Part shown: positions 51,723 to 60,072 of the stretch, piece after piece
Numbering within the stretch: the stretch's first letter is position 1
Layout: every line of letters begins with the position of its first letter
Assembly (NCBI GenBank): GCA_963736525.1
Contig: CAVTPF010000015.1
Coordinates: 1 to 64,000 of the forward strand
DNA length: 64,000 bases
Direction: 5' to 3'
Source: Bog-473 sp963736525
Lineage (GTDB): Bacteria > Actinomycetota > Acidimicrobiia > Acidimicrobiales > RAAP-2
Made by a program: the position numbers and the translations under genes
The notes under the pieces: model-generated
The model's input: only the letters and a program-made list of their open reading frames with translations
The model's database searches: none
What the model was told of the DNA's origin: nothing

Positions 51723-51887
51723 GTGGAACCTCCTGAAGGGCACAGGTCCGCCGTTGCGCTCCACCACGGTGGGTCGTCGCCCGTCCCGGCGCCTTCCGCA
51801 CTCCGGCGGACGTCCGGCCATGTTATTGGATGCCGCTCACGGCTCGGCATCGGGGCGCGGTGCCGGGCGCGGTAGCGTGGCCGCCGC

Positions 51888-53132
51888 ATGTCACGCCGGA
51901 TCGACATCGAATTGACGAGCCAGACGGGCGACGGCTCGTGGACCTGGCGCGCCGCGGGGGCCCGTCAGCCCAAGGGAACCGTTGACGGTGCGCTGGTGCC
52001 CGCAGGCCAGGCCGTCGGGTCCGTGCTGCGCGCCGATGTCGAGGTGGGCCTGGAGGGCATCGAGGTCCTGTCCCTGGCTCCGGCCAAGCCCGCCCGCTCG
52101 CCTGAGAAGACGGAGGGGCGAATTGAGGTGAAGGGCACCCCCCGGCGGGCGCCCGACGTCTCGGTGGTCCTGGCCCCGGGCTCGGGCAAGCGTCGGCGGG
52201 ACGAAGAGGGCGATCGCAGGGATCGCCGGGGACGCCGCGGTGCGGGGGCCGATGCGGAAGGCGAGGAGCGGGGCGAGCGCGCTCGGCCAGGGGGCGGGCC
52301 CCGCCGGCCTGGTGGCCATCGCCCCGGTGAGGGCGAGGGTCGCCCGGCACGTGGCGAGCGATCCGTGACGCCCACGTCGACGGCCCACCGCAACGCCATG
52401 CTGGCGGCCTTGCGGCCCGAGCAGATCCCCGTCGCCGAGCAGCTGCTGCGCGGTGGCCTGCAGGCCGTGCGCCAGGCCATCGACGCCCAGAACTCGGCCG
52501 CCAAGTCCAGTGGGAAACCGCCGGTCGCGGCGGAGGCGCTCCTGGCCATGGCCGACGAGCTCCTGCCCACGGTGCGGCTGGCCGACTGGAAGGACCGAGC
52601 CGCGGTCGCGCAGACGGCTGGCAAGGACTACCGCCTGCGCGAGCTGCGCGCGGTGGTGGCGGCGTCGCGCACCGTCAACCTCGACGAGGAGGGGCGCGCC
52701 ACGGCGAAGGCGCTCCAGGAATCGCTCGACCAGCGTACGACGGCGCTGCGGGAGGAGTGGCTCGCCCGCATCACGAACGCGCTCAACGACGGGCGGGTGT
52801 TCCAGGCCGTCGAGGCCTCCATCCGGCCCCCCGAGCCCGGCACCCGCTGCCCGGCGGAACTGGCCGTCCGGCTGGCCGACGCCGCCGGTCAGGCGATGAC
52901 GCCGGAGCTGGCGCCAGAGGACTGGATGCGGCTGCTGGATGCGGTCGTGGCGTCCCCGGTACGCCGCACGGTTCGCCCGGTCGGCATCCCCGACGACGAG
53001 GTGGCCCGCCAGGCCGCGCGGCATGCCGCGGGCTCGGTGCCTGCGCTGGCCAAGCTGCTCGGGCTCCGCATCCCGCCACCGCCGCCCCGGCGGGTCGACA
53101 CCGAGCGCCGCTTCAGCCCAACCGGCGGCTGA
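51888..53132 (+). CDS. Uncharacterised protein with basic/acidic linker
   Basis: 414 residues not matched to a named family. Residues 1-70 form a small beta domain (RIDIELTSQTGDGSWTWRAAGARQPKG), residues 75-170 a highly charged Arg/Asp/Glu/Gly linker (RRRDEEGDRRDRRGRRGAGA), and 175-400 a helical domain (LAALRPEQIPVAEQLLRGGLQAVRQAI, LQESLDQRTTALREEWLARI). The charged linker suggests nucleic-acid or ribosome binding, which is inference. ATG 51888 sits 9 bases after a TAGCGT box. The 3' end overlaps the convergent GNAT gene by about 20 bases. Confidence 0.7.
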   Translation: MSRRIDIELTSQTGDGSWTWRAAGARQPKGTVDGALVPAGQAVGSVLRADVEVGLEGIEVLSLAPAKPARSPEKTEGRIEVKGTPRRAPDVSVVLAPGSGKRRRDEEGDRRDRRGRRGAGADAEGEERGERARPGGGPRRPGGHRPGEGEGRPARGERSVTPTSTAHRNAMLAALRPEQIPVAEQLLRGGLQAVRQAIDAQNSAAKSSGKPPVAAEALLAMADELLPTVRLADWKDRAAVAQTAGKDYRLRELRAVVAASRTVNLDEEGRATAKALQESLDQRTTALREEWLARITNALNDGRVFQAVEASIRPPEPGTRCPAELAVRLADAAGQAMTPELAPEDWMRLLDAVVASPVRRTVRPVGIPDDEVARQAARHAAGSVPALAKLLGLRIPPPPPRRVDTERRFSPTGG

Positions 53133-53571
53133 GGGTCAGCAGCCGGGCCGTGAACCCGGCCGCCTCCAGGCGCTGCTTGGTCGTGCGGTCCCCCGGGAGC
53201 GCCAGCGCATCCACGTCGGTGCACCCCCAGGCGGCGCACCACTCGACGCCCGCCTCCATGAGTGCGGTGCCCACGCCGACACCCCGCGCGCCTGTTTCGA
53301 CGTAGCAGGCCTCGATGAGGCCGCTGCGGCGCCCGCCCGCCGGCGGGGCGACGGTAACGCCGAGCAGCCCCACCACCGCGCCCTCGAACTCGCCCACCAG
53401 CAGGTGCGCCGCATCGCCGGGCCGGGTCCAGCGGTCGAGCAGCGTCACGGGCGTGGCGTCTCCCACCAGGGCCGCACCGCCGCGCATGGACGCCGCGCTC
53501 ACCAGGGCCTGCGCGAGCAGGCGGGCGCAGGCCTGGCGGTCCCCCACGTCGGCCGGCCGCGCGAGCTCCAT
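53113..53571 (-). CDS. GNAT-family N-acetyltransferase
   Basis: 152 residues. Pattern of the GNAT fold: LLVGEFEGAVVGLLGVTV, then IEACYVETGARGVGVGTALMEAGVEWC carrying the acetyl-CoA loop (ARGVGVGTAL), and DVDALALPGDRTTKQRLEAAGFTARLL for the fourth strand. It would acetylate an amine using acetyl-CoA; the substrate is not readable. The gene overlaps the convergent upstream gene at its 3' end and is followed after a few bases by a small gene on the same strand. Confidence 0.82.
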   Translation of the reverse strand: MELARPADVGDRQACARLLAQALVSAASMRGGAALVGDATPVTLLDRWTRPGDAAHLLVGEFEGAVVGLLGVTVAPPAGGRRSGLIEACYVETGARGVGVGTALMEAGVEWCAAWGCTDVDALALPGDRTTKQRLEAAGFTARLLTLSRRLG

Positions 53572-53575
53572 GCGC

Positions 53576-54103
53576 CTAGAAGGTCGGCGGCGCCGGTGGC
53601 CGCTCCTCGAGAAGCTGACTGGCCCGGTTGAGGATCGTCCGGCGGTTGCGCGTGGAGGCCTCGTAGCGCTGGACGGCTCGCAGTTCGTCCGGTCCCAGGC
53701 TCTCCAGCCGGCGGACGACCTGGGAGGCGCTCAGCGTGTCGTAGTCGGCCAGCGCGCTCCCCACGATCGCCTCCGCCGCCGGGTCGGGCTGGGGACGCGG
53801 AGGCACTGTCTCCGACGGCGCCTCCGCGTCCGGGCCGCCGGGTGCAGGCACGCCGTTGCCCAGGAGGTCGTCGAGCCGGTGCGTCATCTCTCGCTGACCC
53901 TTGTGCACGACGTAGCGCCCGACCAGTCGCGCGTTGCCGAGCTGGAGCTCCAGGCGGCGGCGCCCCTTCTCAATCAGGTCCGGGAGGTCCTCGACGACGG
54001 TCACCGCGACGCCGACCGGGGCAAAGAGGCAGAGATCGAGGGTACGGCGCAGCGGGCTCTTCTCGTCGGGACCCGTCTGCTCAGCCCCGGTGCCCTCAGA
54101 CAC
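53576..54103 (-). CDS. Small protein of unknown function
   Basis: 175 residues. The first 70 residues contain a hydrophobic stretch (LDLCLFAPVGVAVTVVEDLPDLIEKGRRRLELQLG) that may sit at a membrane surface. After an Ala/Pro linker comes a conserved helical tail (DYDTLSASQVVRRLESLGPDELRAVQRYEASTRNRRTIL), which resembles the short helical domain found at the end of several actinobacterial proteins. No function is assigned. The start overlaps the DUF4193 gene by eight bases, so the two are probably co-transcribed. Confidence 0.65.
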   Translation of the reverse strand: MSEGTGAEQTGPDEKSPLRRTLDLCLFAPVGVAVTVVEDLPDLIEKGRRRLELQLGNARLVGRYVVHKGQREMTHRLDDLLGNGVPAPGGPDAEAPSETVPPRPQPDPAAEAIVGSALADYDTLSASQVVRRLESLGPDELRAVQRYEASTRNRRTILNRASQLLEERPPAPPTF

Positions 54104-54608
54104 AGTCCCGGCAGAGCATGTTCTTCTTGTCGGCGAGCTGGCTGGGGTGCTTGACGAGGAAGCAGGAGCGGCACACGAATTCGTCGGGCTGTTTGGGCAG
54201 GACCCGCTCGTTGCCCTCGGTCTTGTCCTCTTGGTCCGTCGCCTCCTCGTCCTCGGGCTCGTCCTCGACGACCAGACGCTCCTTGAGGATGACGTCGAGG
54301 CTGGCCTCGACGTCCTCGTCCTCGGGTTCCTCCTCTTCCTCCTCCTCGTCTCCCTCGCCCGATCGCTCGACGACCGCCGCCGGAGACGCCGTCAGGATCT
54401 CGTCGACGTCGACGTCGGCGTCCTCCTCGTCCTCGTCCAGGTCGGCGATGTCGTCTTCGTCGTCGACGGCAGGGACGATGTCCTCCAGCGCGTCCTCGTC
54501 CTCGAGGTCGACATCGAGCTCGTCCTCGTCGTCGAGGGCCTCCTCGACGTCCGCGCCGGGGCCCTCAACCTCCAGATCTTCGACTTTGGCCTTCTTCTTG
54601 GTCGCCAT
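54096..54608 (-). CDS. Acidic DUF4193-like protein with C-terminal zinc knuckle
   Basis: 170 residues, dominated by Asp and Glu (EDEDALEDIVPAVDDEDD and EEEEEEPEDEDVE), with a C-terminal CRSCFLVKHPSQLADKKNMLCRDC block whose four Cys probably bind zinc. It matches the DUF4193 group of actinobacteria, of unknown role; the acidity suggests interaction with a basic protein or RNA polymerase, which is inference. ATG 54608 is used because MATKKKAK begins the family; a 13-residue upstream extension exists. It overlaps the next gene by eight bases. Confidence 0.82.
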   Translation of the reverse strand: MATKKKAKVEDLEVEGPGADVEEALDDEDELDVDLEDEDALEDIVPAVDDEDDIADLDEDEEDADVDVDEILTASPAAVVERSGEGDEEEEEEEPEDEDVEASLDVILKERLVVEDEPEDEEATDQEDKTEGNERVLPKQPDEFVCRSCFLVKHPSQLADKKNMLCRDCV

Positions 54609-54956
54609 TGTGCCGCGGGAGCATAGACGGTTCGAGGGGCGGTTCAATCGCTGTGAACGGGGTCCCCGTCAGGGCCGCAGAGGGGCGGTGTCGGGGGCCC
54701 GGGGCGGGCGGGCCCTGGGGTCTTTGGCGCCATCTCGCACGCCCGGGGTAGCCAGACGAGCAACACGTTCTCTACTCGACCCCCAGGGCCTCTCACCGCC
54801 TCTCACAGCACATCCCCCCCTTACTGCTTCAGGGATTCCACATCGGCAGCTTCCTCAGGGGCGGCGGGGACTGCGCCTCACATTAGGCAAGCCGGGGGTG
54901 GGGTCGTCAAGAAGCTCCAAGGTGCCGCCACCAGGGAGAACAACGGTATTTCCTGG
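54609..54956. other. Intergenic region between DUF4193 and thyX genes
   Basis: About 350 bases, very GC-rich, with no gene I recognise. I looked for SRP RNA, tmRNA, RNase P and tRNA features on both strands and found none convincing. A TATGCT box near 54620-54625 on the minus strand may be the DUF4193 promoter. A small hairpin just after thyX (54920-54955) could be its terminator. Confidence 0.5.
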
Positions 54957-56597
54957 TCAATGCGTTGCAGATTTTTCCGCGCGCCGCCGCTCCGCCCGGC
55001 GCTCGGATTCGAGGCGTTCGAGGTCCGTCGAGCCGTGGTCCACGAAGGACATCGCCTCGGCCAGCGCCCGGTGTCCGGCCACCTCCGCGATGGCGCGGTG
55101 CATCTGTTGCGCCACCCTGCGATACGCGGGGTGACCCTGGGTTCCGGAGCGAAGTTCGGTCAGGTGCATGGCCTCGCGCGCGTTCATCTGCATGACGTAG
55201 CGGATGCGGTGCGCCAGTGCGACGGCGTACGAGGCCTGTTCGGGGAAGTCAGGCACCAGCGAGCGGTACAGGTCCTCGGCGCGCTCGATCGCTTCGTTGT
55301 AGCGCTGGTCCAGGCCGGCATCGGCGACGATATCGGGCATGTCGTAACCGAGCGAGACGCCCAAGCGTTGCCATTCGATGGTGAGCATCCGGTGGCGCTG
55401 GAGGTCGCGGAAGGCTCCGTAGTCGGTAACGAGCTCGAACCGATACTCGGTGCGCTCGAAGGCACGACCGGGCCGATGCCGCCGGTTGCGCCGTTCGCCC
55501 ACGTACGCGCGCAGCAACGCCACGCGGTCCTCGTGGCCGAGGCGCCGGACTCTGCTGGCGGCCTCGCGCTCGGAGCAGTCCAGGTGGGAGAAACACGCTG
55601 CGACCAGGACCTTCTCCTCCCCGGCGGGATCAAAATCCAGCAGCGCGACCTCCGCCTCGCCGGCCTGCCATCCGGCGTCGCCGGCCGGTGGCACCGCGTC
55701 GGGCCACAAGCGCGCCACGAGGCGCGACGTCTGCTCGCGGGTGGCGGCCAGGTAGGCCGACCATTCGCCGCCACGCTCCGGCACGTCGACGCGCTGCAAG
55801 AACGACGGGATCACCTTGCGCAGCTCGACGAGCATCAGCTCGGCGTAGTGACGCGCCTCGGGCAACGGGTGCGCGCGCATGCGGAGCAACAGCTGCTCGT
55901 AGGACTGACCGGTCCCGTACATCCCGATGTTCGACAAGGACGCGGCGGGCAGGAGACCACGCAACGCATCGAGTGACTTGGCGCGGGTCGCCTGGCGGTA
56001 CACGAAGTCGCTGTCGCCGGACTGCTGCGGGAATTGCTCGGCGATCCATGCCTGCATGCGTGGGAGCAGAGCGCTGTAGGTGTCGAACACCCGGTCCATC
56101 TCTCCGACGAAGCGGGCACCGTGCGGGGAGTCCAGCAACTCGGGAGGACGGTAGTAGCGGTACTGCCCGTTCTCGAGCCGCTGGCTGTACGCGATGTAGC
56201 GCGTCGACTGCTCGAGGTAGGACATGAGACGGCCCCACTCCAGGACCTTGGACAGCACGTTCGATGACTGCTCGCACGCGAGGTGGACCCCGCCGAGCTG
56301 TGCCACCGAGTCGTCGCCGTACTCGACGAACACTCGCTCGTACAGCTGTTCTGCTCGCTCGAGGCCCACCGTCGCGTCGACCGACGCGTCACCGGAGACG
56401 TCGAGGTCCCCGACGAACTCGTCGAGGAAGAGACGCCGCAGGCTCTTGGGCGAGCGGGAGTACCGGGCGAAGAGGGCGCCCTTGACCACCTCAGGCAGGT
56501 TGACCAGGGCAAATACGGGCTTGTCGAGGTTGGTGACGTAGGGGCGGAGGATCTCCTCCTCGTCCGCGCTGAAGCGCTCGTCTGAGTACGGGAACAT
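54957..56597 (-). CDS. Two-domain ThyX-like thymidylate synthase
   Basis: 546 residues, about twice the length of normal ThyX. The N-terminal half has FARYSRSPKSLRRLFL, VEYGDDSVAQLGGVHLACE and LSYLEQSTRY-like sequence (SYLEQSTRYIAYSQR); the C-terminal half has FELVTDYGAFRDLQRHRMLTIEWQRLG. Each half thus carries only part of the ThyX motif RHRxxSxNxxSxR. Known two-domain ThyX-like proteins exist in some bacteria. ThyX methylates dUMP using FAD and folate; whether this form is catalytic cannot be said from sequence. ATG 56597 is the only good start. Confidence 0.8.
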   Translation of the reverse strand: MFPYSDERFSADEEEILRPYVTNLDKPVFALVNLPEVVKGALFARYSRSPKSLRRLFLDEFVGDLDVSGDASVDATVGLERAEQLYERVFVEYGDDSVAQLGGVHLACEQSSNVLSKVLEWGRLMSYLEQSTRYIAYSQRLENGQYRYYRPPELLDSPHGARFVGEMDRVFDTYSALLPRMQAWIAEQFPQQSGDSDFVYRQATRAKSLDALRGLLPAASLSNIGMYGTGQSYEQLLLRMRAHPLPEARHYAELMLVELRKVIPSFLQRVDVPERGGEWSAYLAATREQTSRLVARLWPDAVPPAGDAGWQAGEAEVALLDFDPAGEEKVLVAACFSHLDCSEREAASRVRRLGHEDRVALLRAYVGERRNRRHRPGRAFERTEYRFELVTDYGAFRDLQRHRMLTIEWQRLGVSLGYDMPDIVADAGLDQRYNEAIERAEDLYRSLVPDFPEQASYAVALAHRIRYVMQMNAREAMHLTELRSGTQGHPAYRRVAQQMHRAIAEVAGHRALAEAMSFVDHGSTDLERLESERRAERRRAEKSATH

Positions 56598-56645
56598 GGC
56601 CCGGCCAACGATAGAACGAGGGTGACGCGACGGTGGCGGATGGCC

Positions 56646-58769
56646 TCAGCCTTCCGGCAACCCCCCCGCGACCACGCCCCGGAGCAGGAGATCGACCGCT
56701 TCCCGGGCCGCCGCAGCGACGCCCGTGTCGGCCGCCGTGTGCGAGACCTGCTGGGCCAGGTCGGCCACGGATTTCATCGTGCGCACAAAGTCCCCGGGCG
56801 CGAGCTCCCCGACGTCGCGGGAGGCCACGGCGAGGGCGGTGGAGAGCGGCGCCCCCCTCGCCCACGACGCCACGGCGGTCGAGAGGCCGGGTGCCGGCTG
56901 CCGGGAGCGCGGCACGAGGTGCGCCTCCTCAATGCCTCGGATCCTCTCGGCCATGGTGCCGACGGCCTCGCAGCGCCATGCGAGGTCGGCCGTCCGCTTG
57001 TCGCCCAGGCGGTCCTGCAGGTGCTGTCTCTTGCCCCGCCGTTGCCCGTGGTGGTGCCCCGGCAGCCGGCGGGCACGACGCGGTTCGAAGACCACGGCCG
57101 ACAGTACGCCGGCGAACACCGAAGGTTCGGCGCCCGAGAGCACGTCGCTCCCCAACGCCTCGGCGATCAGCAGATCGGCCTCGTGGTAGATGCGCGAGAG
57201 CTGACGTCCCGAGGACGTCAGCGCCCACCCGTCCAGATAGCCCATCTGCTCGAGCACGGCGGCGCGGTGCCCGAGCTGCCGGGACAGGAGGTCGGGTTGG
57301 CGCGCCTGCCATTGCGCGAACGAGCGGTGCAGGACCTCGTTCGCCGTGGCGCGGTCGAACCGCGCCACCAGGTTGACCGCCAGGTTGTAGGTGGGCCGGA
57401 ACGCCGAACGCAGGTCGGGTGGCGGTGCCGATGCCACTCGGGCAGCCTCCGCGAAGGTGATCTCGTTGGACCACGCGACCACGGCGTGTCCCTCCTCGTC
57501 CAGCCCGCGCCGGCCGGCCCGACCAGTGAGCTGGAGGTATTCACCCGACGTGAGGGTCGCCCGCCCGGCGCCGCCGTACTTGCTGAAGCGCTCGATGACG
57601 ACCGACCGGGCAGGCATGTTGATGCCCAGCGAGAGGGTCTCGGTGGCGAACACCAACTTCAGCAACCCCGCGGCGAAGCACTCCTCCACCGTCTCGCGGA
57701 AGACGGGCACGAGGCCCGCATGGTGGGCGGCGACGCCGCGCTCGAGCCCTTCGAGCCATTCGTCGTAGCCCAGGACTCCAAGGTCGTCGTCACCGAGCGG
57801 TTCGACCCGTCGCTCCGCCACCTGGCGGATGGCCGCCCGTTCCTGGGCGTCCGTCAGGCGCACCCCGTCGCGCACCACCTGGCGCACCGCATCGTCGCAC
57901 GCGGCACGGCTGAAGATGAACACGATGGCGGGCAGCATGTCCCGACGGCCGAGCTCCTCGACCATCTCGGTGCGCAGCGGCGCCCGATACGGCAGACGGG
58001 GCCCCCTCCCCCGGGCCTGCCAGTGGACCGGGCGGCCCTGCAGGGCGCGGCGTATGGCTTGGTCGATGCGCGCGCCCTCGCCGCCGGGCCGGCCGTTCTC
58101 CTGCAGCAACGGGCAGAGCAGTGTCTCCCCGTCCTCGCGGCGGTGCGCGGCGAAATGATGGCGCAGAACGATGGGCCGTTGCCGCTCGACGATCACGGCC
58201 GTGTCACCTCTGACGGAGCGCAGCCACCCTCCGAGCTCGTCGGCATTGTTGACCGTGGCCGAGAGGCACACGAAGCGGACCTCGGGCGGCGAAAGGACGA
58301 GCACCTCCTCCCACACCCCGCCGCGGTACGGGTCCTGAATGAAATGGACCTCGTCGAGCACGACGGTGTGGAGCCCCTCGAGCAGGTCGGAACCGGCCAG
58401 GAGCATGTTGCGCAGGACCTCGGTCGTCATCACCACGACCGGTGCCCGCGGCCGCAGGGTGGTGTCGCCGGTCAACAGGCCGACGTGGTCACTCCCGTAG
58501 GAGGCCACCAGCTCGGCGTACTTCTGGTTCGACAGCGCCTTGAGCGGGGTGGTGTAGAAGGCCTTGCCGCGGGCACACAGGGCGCGATGCACCGCGTAGG
58601 ACGCAACGAGGGTCTTTCCGGAGCCCGTCGGTGCGGACACGAGGACGGATTTCCCTTCGTCGAGTGCGTGGAACGCCTCGTGCTGGAAGTCGTCGAGGTC
58701 GAACGGCAGGTTGGCTTCGAAGTCCTCCGCTCCGGCCCCCTGCTGAGCGGGCCATGGGAACGCCGTCAA
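56646..58769 (-). CDS. helY: HelY/Ski2-like DEAD-DEVH box RNA helicase
   Basis: 707 residues. Motif I SAPTGSGKTL, motif II DEVHFIQD, motif III LSATVNNAD, motif V/VI ETLSLGINMPARSV and YLQLTGRAGRRGLD form a superfamily 2 helicase of the Mtr4/Ski2 group, known in actinobacteria as HelY, usually next to tatC. The C-terminus is shorter than the 900-residue mycobacterial protein. The start is TTG 58769, which overlaps the tatC stop (TTGA), the only start compatible with the domain; no ATG exists before the helicase. It likely remodels structured RNA. Confidence 0.88.
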   Translation of the reverse strand: MTAFPWPAQQGAGAEDFEANLPFDLDDFQHEAFHALDEGKSVLVSAPTGSGKTLVASYAVHRALCARGKAFYTTPLKALSNQKYAELVASYGSDHVGLLTGDTTLRPRAPVVVMTTEVLRNMLLAGSDLLEGLHTVVLDEVHFIQDPYRGGVWEEVLVLSPPEVRFVCLSATVNNADELGGWLRSVRGDTAVIVERQRPIVLRHHFAAHRREDGETLLCPLLQENGRPGGEGARIDQAIRRALQGRPVHWQARGRGPRLPYRAPLRTEMVEELGRRDMLPAIVFIFSRAACDDAVRQVVRDGVRLTDAQERAAIRQVAERRVEPLGDDDLGVLGYDEWLEGLERGVAAHHAGLVPVFRETVEECFAAGLLKLVFATETLSLGINMPARSVVIERFSKYGGAGRATLTSGEYLQLTGRAGRRGLDEEGHAVVAWSNEITFAEAARVASAPPPDLRSAFRPTYNLAVNLVARFDRATANEVLHRSFAQWQARQPDLLSRQLGHRAAVLEQMGYLDGWALTSSGRQLSRIYHEADLLIAEALGSDVLSGAEPSVFAGVLSAVVFEPRRARRLPGHHHGQRRGKRQHLQDRLGDKRTADLAWRCEAVGTMAERIRGIEEAHLVPRSRQPAPGLSTAVASWARGAPLSTALAVASRDVGELAPGDFVRTMKSVADLAQQVSHTAADTGVAAAAREAVDLLLRGVVAGGLPEG

Positions 58770-59569
58770 CGGCCGAGCAGCTTCCCGATGCCGATGGAGA
58801 TGAAGTAGAAGGCGACGAGCGGTATGGCGAGGGCGAACATGGAGAACGGATCGGAGCTCGGCGTGAAGACGGCCGCGATGACCACGATGATGATGACAGC
58901 CCAGCGCCACGAGCGCAGCAGGCGAGCAGGCGTGACAACGCGCGCGAGTTCTAGTGAGACGAGGACCACGGGGAACTCGAAGGTCAGGCCGAAGATCGTC
59001 ATCATGAGCAGGATCAACCCCAAATACGGGATGGGGTCGTAGATCGCCTGCAGGTTGGGACCGCCCACCGACTTCAGCCAGCCCAGGGCGTGTGGGAGTG
59101 TGATGTACGCCGTGGCCGCGCCGAGCAGGAAGAGCACGAACGCACTGAGCACGAACGGGACGGCGTAGCGGCGCTCGGACCCCTTGAGGCCGGGCGTCAC
59201 GAACCGCCAGAGTTGGAACAGGATCACCGGGGACGACAGGACGAGGCCTCCGAACAGAGCGATCTTCACCCGCAACGAGAGGCCGTCCAGCGGGGAGGTC
59301 ACGAAGAGGTTGCACGAGCCGTTGGAGGCGACCAGGAGGGAGCCGTTGGATTTGGTGCCGTGCACTGTCGATGCGTCGACGCTGCACAGCGGGCGGAGGA
59401 GGAAGTGCAGGATCGGTTCGTACGCAAAGACCGCGATGGTTGCCGCGATCACGAACGCGATCACGCAGACGATGACCCGCCGCCGCAGCTCGCTCAGGTG
59501 CTCCCCGAGGGTCATGTTGTCCGGGGACGGCCGGTTCTTCCGCTTGGCCGTGAAGGGCAGGGTCACCAT
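58766..59569 (-). CDS. tatC: Twin-arginine translocase subunit TatC
   Basis: 267 residues, six membrane helices typical of TatC: TLGEHLSELRRRVIVCVIAFVIAATIAVFAY, FGGLVLSSPVILFQLWRFVTPGL, AYITLPHALGWL, FGLTFEFPVVLVSL, and VIAAVFTPSSDPFSMFALAIPLVAFYFISI. TatC recognises the twin-arginine signal and exports folded proteins. The first extracytoplasmic loop is longer than usual and holds two Cys (RPLCSVDAST and SNGSCNLFV). The gene lies between tatB and helY; its stop overlaps the helY TTG start. Confidence 0.93.
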   Translation of the reverse strand: MVTLPFTAKRKNRPSPDNMTLGEHLSELRRRVIVCVIAFVIAATIAVFAYEPILHFLLRPLCSVDASTVHGTKSNGSLLVASNGSCNLFVTSPLDGLSLRVKIALFGGLVLSSPVILFQLWRFVTPGLKGSERRYAVPFVLSAFVLFLLGAATAYITLPHALGWLKSVGGPNLQAIYDPIPYLGLILLMMTIFGLTFEFPVVLVSLELARVVTPARLLRSWRWAVIIIVVIAAVFTPSSDPFSMFALAIPLVAFYFISIGIGKLLGR

Positions 59570-59582
59570 GGGCGCGAGCGCG

Positions 59583-60050
59583 TCAGTTGAGCGTGGGATC
59601 GCCGGGCACGGTCACATCGGATACCCGCGGCGCCGGAGCCGGGCGCTCCACGTGGCTCGGACCCGGCGCGGGCGGTGTGGCCGGCGCGGGCGGTGTGGCC
59701 GGCGCTGCGGCGCCGTCGTGACCCGTGGCCACGTCCGCGGCTGCCACACCCGGCATGGCCGGCGGCTCGAAGGCGCCGTCGGGAGTCCCGTCCTCCTCAT
59801 CCTGGCCGGACATGTTCGAGAGGTGATTCAGGAGCGCCGACGGCGAACGGGCGAGCCGGGCGATCTCCGACGTCGGCGGCAGGTCGGGCATGGAGGTACG
59901 CACCTCTGACTCCATGCGGTGGCGGAACTCGTTGAAGGAGCGCCAGGCGCCGCCGACCTGCCGGGCCACCTGGGGCAGCCGGTCAGGCCCCAGGAGGATG
60001 ACGGCGACCACGGCGATCACGAGCAACTTGCCTGGGTCGAGGTTGAACAT
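59583..60050 (-). CDS. tatB: Sec-independent translocase TatB
   Basis: 155 residues. The N-terminal membrane helix and amphipathic helix are diagnostic (LLVIAVVAVILLGPDRLPQVARQVGG, then SFNEFRHRMESEVR); FNLDPGK starts it. The rest is an Ala/Pro-rich tail. TatB works with TatC to receive twin-arginine substrates. A TatA gene is not in the window. It starts 8 bases after a TAGAGT box (60064-60059), the leaderless-like arrangement of the region. Confidence 0.88.
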   Translation of the reverse strand: MFNLDPGKLLVIAVVAVILLGPDRLPQVARQVGGAWRSFNEFRHRMESEVRTSMPDLPPTSEIARLARSPSALLNHLSNMSGQDEEDGTPDGAFEPPAMPGVAAADVATGHDGAAAPATPPAPATPPAPGPSHVERPAPAPRVSDVTVPGDPTLN

Positions 60051-60072
60051 GTGCCTTCACTCTACGGTGCCG

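Noticed and set aside
54720..54900. Possible SRP RNA, tmRNA or RNase P RNA
   Set aside because: None of the conserved cores (for example the SRP GGAAGCAGCC loop) is present on either strand.
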